Shown: in pieces, positions 54,787 through 62,200 of the stretch
How positions within the stretch are numbered: the stretch's first letter is position 1
Layout of the letters: each line of letters starts with the position of its first letter
Source: JBCCCJ01 sp039029315
GTDB lineage: Bacteria > Bacteroidota > Bacteroidia > J057
Length of the DNA: 64,000 nucleotides
Direction: 5' to 3'
NCBI GenBank assembly: GCA_039029315.1
Contig: JBCCGK010000009.1
Location: 1-64,000 of the forward strand
The notes under the pieces: model-generated
Databases searched by the model: none
What the model saw: only the letters and a program-made list of their open reading frames with translations
What the model was told of the DNA's origin: nothing
Made by a program: the position numbers and the translations under genes

Positions 54787-56708
54787 AGACATATATCATA
54801 GCATTCTTCTTGCTCGCCACTGCTTGGCTGTATGGACAGGAATCTGCTTACTACGCGATTGAAACCTTGCCGATTCCAGAAGGAATTGTGCTTGAAGTAG
54901 GAGGCATGGTGTTTCTCCCTGATGGACAACTCGCCGTCTGCTCTCGTCGAGGAGAGATCTGGATCATCAAAGATCCCTATGCAAGCAGTGCAGATCGTAG
55001 CAATTGGATGCGATATGCCCACGGCTTGCATGAACCCCTTGGACTGAATTACAAGGATGGATCCTTCTTTGCGACTCAGCGAGGAGAGTTGACCAAAATG
55101 ACTGATCGAAATGGGGATGGCAAGGCCGATCTCTATGAAACCATCGCTTCCTGGCCACTCTCAGGCAACTACCATGATTATTCTTATGGACCCGTCTTCA
55201 TGCCCAATGGCAATATGCTGGTCTCTCTCAACTTATCCTGGATTGGATATGGAGCCAGTCTTGTGAAATGGCGCGGTTGGATGCTGGAGATTACGGAGGA
55301 AGGGGAAGTCTTTCCTCATTCTACAGGATTTCGCTCTCCCTCCAGCTATGGATACAATGGAGAAGGAGATCTTTTTTATTCTGACAACCAGGGAGACTGG
55401 GTGGGATCAGGAAGAATTACCCACGTAGAAAAAGGAGATTTTGTTGGCAATCCTCAAGGACTCAAATGGGCAGATGATCCAGACTCTCCTATCGAGCTTC
55501 GATTTGAGATGTTTGAAGATTCTATGGGAACCTTATATGAGGCAGCTCAAAAAATGGAAGGCCTCAAGCCACCAACAGTTTGGCTTCCACATGGGACATT
55601 TGGAATCTCAACCTCCTCCTTGCTTCTGGAGGATACCAAAGGGGCTTTTGGTCCATTTTCGGGTCAAATGCTGGTTGGAGACCAGGGACAAAGTATGATC
55701 ATGCGCTTGTTTTTGGAAAAAATAGACGGCGAATATCAGGGGGCCATCTTCAAAATGCGGGAAGGATTCTCTTCAGGGGTGCTCCGAACCATATGGGGCC
55801 CAGATGACAAAACCCTCTTTGTAGGCATGACCAATCGCGGTTGGTCTTCTACCGGCAAAGCACCCTTTGGTATTCAACGCATGACATGGACTGGCAAAAC
55901 TCCCTTCGACATGCATCGAATTGAAGCAAGGTCAGATGGGTTTGAAATCTTTTTCACAGAACCAGTGAATGCCCGTATTGCAGGCAATCCCGCCAACTAT
56001 GGCATCACCAGTTTTACCTATGCCTACTATCAAACCTATGGAAGTGATCCAAAACTTGTACAGAATTGCCCAGTAACCTCTGTATCTCTCAGCCAGGATG
56101 GCATGTCTGCGCGACTGCTTGTAGAAGGTTTGAGAAAGGGGTTCGTACATGAAATTGATGTAGAAAAAATACCAAATAGGGCCGGGCGCAGAATTATGCA
56201 CCCCAAAGCCTATTATACCCTAAATCAGATTCCCGGTGGTGGCAGCACAATGGCCGAATCAGGAGAAAGCGTTTCTTCTAAGTCCGAAACCACAGCCAAA
56301 TATCAAACCGAAATGCCTGCCAGTTGGACCGATGGACCAGATCAGACAATCATCATGGGAACCTTGCCCGGAATGAAATATGAAAAGGATTTACTGGAGG
56401 CAAAAGCGGGAAGCAAAATCAAATTTGTGTTCAACAACAATGACGACCTCCAACACAATTTCACACTCGTCAAGCAGGGGACCGCAGATGATGTCGGGCA
56501 AGCAGCCATCGATATGGGGATTGCAGGCCCAGAAAAAGACTACGTCCCTGACTCAGACGATGTGCTCTATCATACCAGTTTGTTAGATCCCGAGACTTCC
56601 GAGACCATTTATTTTGTAGCACCAGAAAAGCCGGGCTTGTATCAATATGTCTGTACCATGCCTGGACATCATGTCGTCATGAGAGGTGTCTTTCAGGTTA
56701 CGAAATAA
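54780..56708 (+). CDS. Secreted propeller protein with C-terminal azurin-like copper domain
   Basis: 642 residues, signal ATAWLYGQ. A PQQ-dehydrogenase/sorbosone-dehydrogenase-like propeller covers ~25-420 and a beta domain ~420-490. The end (520-642) is a cupredoxin: a His in DLQHNFTLV, then Cys625-T-M-P-G-His630 and Met634, exactly the azurin pattern C-x4-H-x3-M. A type-1 copper centre is therefore expected, which would receive electrons from the propeller active site. No haem motif is present. The gene overlaps the DUF1080/PA14 gene by 7 bp. Compare the haem c versions elsewhere in the window. Confidence 0.87.
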   Translation: MVKTYIIAFFLLATAWLYGQESAYYAIETLPIPEGIVLEVGGMVFLPDGQLAVCSRRGEIWIIKDPYASSADRSNWMRYAHGLHEPLGLNYKDGSFFATQRGELTKMTDRNGDGKADLYETIASWPLSGNYHDYSYGPVFMPNGNMLVSLNLSWIGYGASLVKWRGWMLEITEEGEVFPHSTGFRSPSSYGYNGEGDLFYSDNQGDWVGSGRITHVEKGDFVGNPQGLKWADDPDSPIELRFEMFEDSMGTLYEAAQKMEGLKPPTVWLPHGTFGISTSSLLLEDTKGAFGPFSGQMLVGDQGQSMIMRLFLEKIDGEYQGAIFKMREGFSSGVLRTIWGPDDKTLFVGMTNRGWSSTGKAPFGIQRMTWTGKTPFDMHRIEARSDGFEIFFTEPVNARIAGNPANYGITSFTYAYYQTYGSDPKLVQNCPVTSVSLSQDGMSARLLVEGLRKGFVHEIDVEKIPNRAGRRIMHPKAYYTLNQIPGGGSTMAESGESVSSKSETTAKYQTEMPASWTDGPDQTIIMGTLPGMKYEKDLLEAKAGSKIKFVFNNNDDLQHNFTLVKQGTADDVGQAAIDMGIAGPEKDYVPDSDDVLYHTSLLDPETSETIYFVAPEKPGLYQYVCTMPGHHVVMRGVFQVTK

Positions 56709-56731
56709 AGGATAGCAACCACATCATACAA

Positions 56732-56761
56732 AACGCCAGGTCAGAATATCTGCCTGGCGTT
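56732..56761. terminator. Bidirectional terminator hairpin
   Basis: AACGCCAGG and CCTGGCGTT, a perfect 9-bp stem with a 12-base loop, between the convergent propeller-azurin gene and the small secreted protein. Confidence 0.65.
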
Positions 56762-56787
56762 CCTTTATGGGGAATACAATCAGAAAG

Positions 56788-57393
56788 TTATCGATTTTTC
56801 CTTTTTCTCCCTTGAACAGCAGGTCTCAAAAAGCCTTCGTAGAGAAAATCCAGGGTTTTTTCCAACATGTCTTCTTTATTTGAGTTGGCGGCTGGGTCTG
56901 TTCCAACAGATTCGGATTCTCCCCAACTTTCATCCACTTCAGAGGAGGTCGATTCTGTATAGCTTTCTCCCTCTGTCTGCTCCTGAGCAGATTGAGGCTC
57001 AGGGACAGGGCTCGTCTTGTCAGCGGAGATCGTTGGAGCTGAAGCACCTGCAACTGCCTGTGTTTGTCCCTTTTGTCGTGAATTCTGTCTCATTTGACGA
57101 AATTGAGCAGCCTGATTGTCATCCAATACGGTCAGTAGTTTGTTTTCCATCTGCTGCATAATGGGCTTGCGCTTTTGGCGAAAAGCCTGGCGATCTGTCT
57201 TGCGGAGCTGACGAATGGCCTGCATCTCTGTTGCAGTCTCATTGAGGATCGTTCGGACTTGTGCTGTCTGGCTTTCATTCAACTCGAAAGTCGTCTGCAT
57301 CTGCGTAAGCATTTGGTCCATTCTTGATTGCGCAGAAAGAGTAAGGAAGGACAGGGAAAAGAAGAACAGGAAAACCAATGGGATGCGATTCAT
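56788..57393 (-). CDS. Secreted Spy/LTXXQ-like helical protein
   Basis: 201 residues with signal peptide ending TLSAQ. Mature residues 25-100 are a helical hairpin (MDQMLTQMQTTFELNESQTAQV, QMENKLLTVLDDNQAAQFRQMRQ) resembling the Spy/CpxP (LTXXQ) fold. A Ser/Glu/Pro-rich low-complexity segment (110-165) and a basic C-terminus (GRKRKNR) follow. Family members buffer misfolded or toxic periplasmic cargo; the tail is unusual. Function otherwise not known. Confidence 0.65.
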   Translation of the reverse strand: MNRIPLVFLFFFSLSFLTLSAQSRMDQMLTQMQTTFELNESQTAQVRTILNETATEMQAIRQLRKTDRQAFRQKRKPIMQQMENKLLTVLDDNQAAQFRQMRQNSRQKGQTQAVAGASAPTISADKTSPVPEPQSAQEQTEGESYTESTSSEVDESWGESESVGTDPAANSNKEDMLEKTLDFLYEGFLRPAVQGRKRKNR

Positions 57394-57566
57394 TTGTACA
57401 GAATTAAGAGGTGAAAAAATCAGGTTCCTCTCTTGGTATCTTTTGCTCTGTTAATCGTAACATCCACATAGTTTTTACTTCCCCCCAAAAATTACTACTT
57501 AACATTAAGTATAGATGATAATGATTTTAGGTGTATCTCTGGTGGAATTTTAACGAAACTTAGGTA

Positions 57567-57597
57567 TTGTAGGTCCATAGTAGTTGGTATACTTTTG
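57567..57597 (+). promoter_or_regulatory. Strong promoter, TTG-N20-TACTTTTG
   Basis: TTG at 57567-57569, 20-base spacer, perfect TAnnTTTG at 57590-57597. This is the best match to the Bacteroidota consensus noticed in the window. It drives only the degraded receptor region, so it is probably an orphan left after gene decay. Confidence 0.65.
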
Positions 57598-57621
57598 CGG
57601 TCGGACTGCTTATTTACGTTT

Positions 57622-57634
57622 AGAGACTGTTTGA
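57622..57634 (+). repeat. 13-bp dispersed repeat, copy 3 of 3
   Basis: AGAGACTGTTTGA within a 16-base match to 28025-28040. It lies 24 bp after the orphan promoter and before the receptor remnant. Confidence 0.3.
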
Positions 57635-57989
57635 ACAAACCAAGAACAATGCACGTGAAAAGACTGATTCACCTTATTCCAGGCAAGCGCATCAAAATAG
57701 TATCGTTGGTAGGATGATTTCAATTGGATTGAGTATCCTCGAGTAATCAATCATTGTCCCTGCCTATTCAAATATGGCCCTAGTAATAGCTGAATTATAG
57801 AAAAAGAAAATATATACCATAGTAATTGGCGTCAGGCTTTGCTATCATGGCAAAGTCTTTGACGTTTCTAATCCATACTGCACATGCGAGTGTATGTTCT
57901 TCCTAACACAGCATTGATTGAAGTTTCCTATCTCAATTCTGGGAGAAAGGGGCTTGCCTGAAATGGTATCGAGTTGCATCCAGGGATCA

Positions 57990-58265
57990 ATCCTAAAACA
58001 GGACCTCCCTTCGATTCAGTTGGAGAATGTCTATGTAGGAGAACAATTCTCTGATCCGACCAATGTCATCGAAGGCAGCATCCCAGCCTATGATGTGATG
58101 GATTTGTCTGCTTCATATGTATGGGGACGAATTCGTTTGGAATCCGGGATTAACAAACTCCTGAATCGCATGTATTTCACCCGAAGAGCGACAGGTTATC
58201 CTGGGCCAGGAATATTGCCGTCTGAAGGTCGAGGCTGGTATGTCGGTATGCAAATTCGTGTGTAG
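57990..58265 (+). pseudogene. TonB-dependent receptor, C-terminal remnant
   Basis: The last ~90 residues of a TonB-dependent receptor barrel: YVGEQFSDPTN, EGSIPAYDVMDLSASYVWG, LESGINKLLNRMYFTRRATG and the end strand GWYVGMQIRV with the aromatic/hydrophobic C-terminal pattern. These are the closing strands of the FecA/HmuR-like family. The open frame begins at 57918 at a TTG but has no plug, signal peptide or remaining barrel, and a stop lies just upstream at 57915. A strong promoter 400 bp upstream and a short signal-like frame at 57649 could be the other end of the same gene, whose middle was deleted. Confidence 0.75.
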
Positions 58266-58498
58266 AAGTGAAATTTTTCCGGGAATTTCCTTATTTCCAG
58301 CCAACATTTTTAGAATTTATCCCAAAGGATAGGCCTATCCTTTTCCCGACTTACGAGTTGCCTTAACCTCTGTCTGTCAGAGTCTCAGAATAAGGAATTG
58401 CCTTTATTAGGAAGGAATTCCTTTGGATTTTGACTGATACGATTTTGGCCAAAAAGACACTAATTACAAACAATCAGTTTTTCCCAAACAACACAGTT

Positions 58499-59008
58499 AT
58501 GAAATGGAATAATTTTTTAAGCAGTCTACATGCCTGTATTCCTGATTTGAGGAAACTGGAGATGATCGATGATCGCCTGTTACAATTGTTTTATTTGATG
58601 GAGGAGGTCAAACGGATAGGCAATCAAAAAGCATTCATCCTGCAAAAAGGGAATCAGTTCATCGACATCGCCTATGAGCGAATCATCCGTGTGTATTACA
58701 AAAAACATGCAGTGATCCACTACTTATTGGACAATACGGGAGGCTCAAATTCTTCGAATCCCACTGAAAAGGGGATTCAGCAAATCTATCTTCCCGTTCC
58801 GTCTTTCAAAAAAATTAGTCGTCTGTTTTGTCAAAATATTTTTTTCCAGGCAGACCGAAACAACATCATCAATAAGCAATACATTCAGATAGAACAACTC
58901 TCGCTCGCGGCCAACGGTCAGTACCAGACCTTGATGCTGGATGGTACCCCCATCACAGTTGCTCATCGACGCAAGAAAGAATTTGAGTCTTTTATGAATA
59001 TCATGTAG
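58499..59008 (+). CDS. LytTR-domain DNA-binding protein without receiver
   Basis: 169 residues from the ATG at 58499 (the frame opens at 58430). The C-terminal ~100 residues fit LytTR: FILQKGNQFIDIAYERIIRVYYKKH for the first strands, then LPVPSFKKISRLFCQNIFFQADRNNIINKQYIQIEQL and the ITVAHRRKKEF end. The usual HRSyiVN is changed to ADRNNIIN, so it is divergent. The N-terminal helical part is not a receiver domain, so signal input is unknown. It precedes the giant fibre gene by 201 bp and is a candidate regulator of it. Confidence 0.72.
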   Translation: MKWNNFLSSLHACIPDLRKLEMIDDRLLQLFYLMEEVKRIGNQKAFILQKGNQFIDIAYERIIRVYYKKHAVIHYLLDNTGGSNSSNPTEKGIQQIYLPVPSFKKISRLFCQNIFFQADRNNIINKQYIQIEQLSLAANGQYQTLMLDGTPITVAHRRKKEFESFMNIM

Positions 59009-59119
59009 CGTACTGGAATCAGACGCTTATTGAGAAATAATGACGCTTTCACAGATTTTTGGAAGGATTGAGAGGTTTCCTTTCTGAAATCTGGACAAAC
59101 AGATGTCTGTATTGTAGGT

Positions 59120-59151
59120 TTGATACACTGAATCCCGCACATCCATTTTTG
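59120..59151 (+). promoter_or_regulatory. Candidate promoter of the giant fibre gene
   Basis: TTG at 59120-59122, 21-base spacer, CATTTTTG at 59144-59151 (7 of 8 to TAnnTTTG). A small hairpin (CTCTTCT/AGAAGAG, 59169-59187) stands in the leader, 22 bases before the ATG at 59210. Confidence 0.4.
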
Positions 59152-59209
59152 TTCAACTTTCCTATAAGCTCTTCTTGATCAGAAGAGGATGGGAACAATA
59201 TGTTTCACA

Positions 59210-62200
59210 ATGAAAACAACAACCCTATTTTCACCCCTCATTTCTCGCTTCTATATATTTCTGGCAATTGGCTATGTCCTTTGTCTGGGAAGTGATGTAT
59301 ATGCGCAGACCGGGCCCAATTTTGCAGGCCAGGTCGTTAACGATGCCAGTGCTGGTAATTTGGCCTGGATCAATGCCTCGGATGCCAGTGGAAACGCAGA
59401 TGATGATATATGGGCTTTCACTCCAACAATGGCGACCAATGATCAATCCAACTATCTCAAGGCCACAGATTTTGGCTTCTCCATTCCAGCATTTCATGTG
59501 ATTGATGGGGTCGAGGTTCAGATAGAATGGCATCGAACAGGGGCGAACATTCGCGACATCGAAGTTCTGCTTGTTGTGGGTGGAGTCATCCAAACGATCC
59601 AAAACAATGCCTCAAATACCAGAATTCCCAATGGCCCTCCAGACGGAGTGGAGACATATGGAGGGGCAACAGATGTATGGGGCCTGACATTGACTGACAC
59701 AGATGTGGAAGATATTGGTTTTGGCGTTGCTGTCCGTGTTCGTCGACAAGGATCTGGTGGCGGTGCCCCACCCCATCAGCCGATGGTGGATCGAATTTCC
59801 ATCACAGTTTATCACAAATTGGATGACAAAGATCCAACCAATGAGCTCAACACCAACCTGACGCTGAGTGGAACGACGCTTGAACTGACAGATGCTGGCG
59901 GAACCCTCTCACAAGATCTCAGCACACTGAATGACGCCTTACAAGCAGAAGTAGATCAGAATAAGTTGGATATCTCAGCAAATTCAACGGCCATCACAGC
60001 CAATGATGCTGATATTGCTAGCCTCCAATCGGATGTCAGCACAAACACCACTGACATTGCCAACAACACAGCAGCGATTGGGACGAATTCAACAGATATC
60101 GCCAACAATACGACTGCTATCACAGCCAATGATGCGGATATCGCTAGCCTTCAATCGGATGTCAGTTCTAACACTACCGACATTGCAAACAACACAACAG
60201 CGATTGCGACGAATTCAACAGATATTGCCAACAATACAGCTGCTATCATAGCCAATGATGCCGATATCGTAGCTCTGCAATCGGATGTCAGTTCTAACAC
60301 TACCGACATTGCGACAAATACAACAGATATTGCCAACAATACAGCTGCTATCATAGCCAATGATGTCGATATCGCTAGCCTTCAATCGGATGTCAGCACA
60401 AACACAACCGACATTGCAAACAACACAACAGCGGTTGCAGGCAATTCTACCAACATCACCAACAATACCGCTGCCATCACAGCCAATGATGCTGATATCG
60501 CTAGCCTCCAATCGGATGTCAGCACAAACACAACCGACATTGCAAACAACACCACAGCGATTACAAGCAATTCTACCAACATCACCAACAATACCGCTGC
60601 CATCACAGCCAATGATGCTGATATCGCTAGCCTCCAATCGGATGTCAGCACAAACACAACCGACATTGCCAACAACACCACAGCGATTACAAGCAATTCT
60701 ACCAATATTGCCTACTTAACAAGCACAATTGGTGCGAACATAATAGATATCGCCAATAATACGACAGCTATCGCAGCCAATGCAGCTAGCATCGCTACAG
60801 ATACCGACGGAAGCCCTAGCAATGAGTTGAATACGTCCCTGATTCTCAATGGGTCAGATCTTGAACTCACTGATGCCGGAGGTCTGCTCAGTGTAGATCT
60901 CAGTAATTTGAGTATCAGTTCTGTTCAGGATAAAATTGCGGATGCAGACGGAAATACCCGTATTCAAGTTGAAGCCAATCCAAATGAGGATATCATACGC
61001 TTTGATGTAGGAGGAACAGAAAGATGGATTATGACAGGAAATAGATTAGAGCCCTCAGATATCTGGAATACATTTATTGGCCATCAAGCGGGGAGTTCCA
61101 ATACGACTGGCCAACAAAACACTTTCCTTGGAAAGGAAGCGGGAAGAGATAATACTACGGGAGAGACCAATGTCTTTTTAGGGGAACAAGCGGGGAAGTC
61201 AAATACCTCTGGTTGGGCGAATACGATCACTGGAAAGGATGCTGGAACCTTTATCTCAACTGGACATAGGAATGCCTATTATGGCTATGGATCAGGTGCT
61301 CTGAATACATCAGGGGCGGATAATACCATGATAGGATATTTGGCTGGCGTCAATAGCACAGGAAGTAGAAATGTGTTTGTAGGAAACCAGGCCGGACATA
61401 ATGAGACCGGGGATGACAAATTATACATCGACAATTCAGCCACAAGCACGCCATTGGTCTGGGGAGATTTTGCCTCAGATATTCTTCGGGTACATGGCAC
61501 CTTTAATATCAATAATGCTTATAGTTTTCCTTTATCCGATGGAACAGTTGATCAGGTTCTCTCAACGAATGGGGCTGGAAATCTGACTTGGAAAACGATC
61601 GATCCAGCTACGATTCAGGATGCTGATAATGACACCAAAATCCAATTGGAAGAAAGTACAGATGAGGACATCATCCGTTTTGATCTGGAAGGAACAGAGC
61701 GATGGGTGATGCTGGGTTCGAGATTAGAAAGTCGAAATAATCAACAATCCATTTTCATCGGAGAGAATACAGGTGTCGCAACTACGAGTGGGCATTCGAA
61801 CACATTCATTGGTTCATCAGCCGGAGGCAATAATACGACTGGATTTGCCAATGTCTCGCTGGGAAATGAAGCAGGATTCAGTATCAATTATGGGGTAAAC
61901 AACACATTTTTAGGTACAGCTGCAGGCCATGAAAGTGTCAGTGGTCAAGGAAATACGCTCATTGGAAGCCAAAGCGGTTATTCAAATGTGAATGGGATAG
62001 GAAATACCTTTGTGGGAAACAGGACAGGATCAAACTCCTCGGGTAGCCAAAATGTTTTTCTGGGCTATGAAGCAGGATTTTATGAAACGGGGGACAACAA
62101 GCTCTACATTGCCAATAATAACACAAGTACTCCTCTTATTTGGGGAGATTTTGCTTCAAATCTCCTCAAAATCTACGGCACCCTCAATGTCAATGATGCT

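Larger units (their letters stand above)
57394..57917. other. 524-bp gene-poor region upstream of the receptor remnant
   Basis: Contains a good promoter (57567-57597), a copy of the 13-bp repeat (57622-57634) and a short 22-codon frame at 57649 (MHVKRLIHLIPGKRIK) that could be the first codons of a lost transporter. The rest has no open frame of note and looks decayed. Confidence 0.5.

Noticed and set aside
57649..57717. 22-codon frame after the orphan promoter
   Set aside because: Too short to call as a gene; kept only as a possible start of the deleted receptor.
60151..60719. Several long open frames on both strands across the stalk repeats
   Set aside because: They are low-complexity shadows of the tandem repeats; only the frame starting at 59210 has a signal peptide and recognisable domains along its whole length.
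59998..60732. Regularly spaced repeats that could suggest a CRISPR array
   Set aside because: The unit is 126 bp, continuous, and translates in one frame into heptads; there are no unique spacers and no cas genes.
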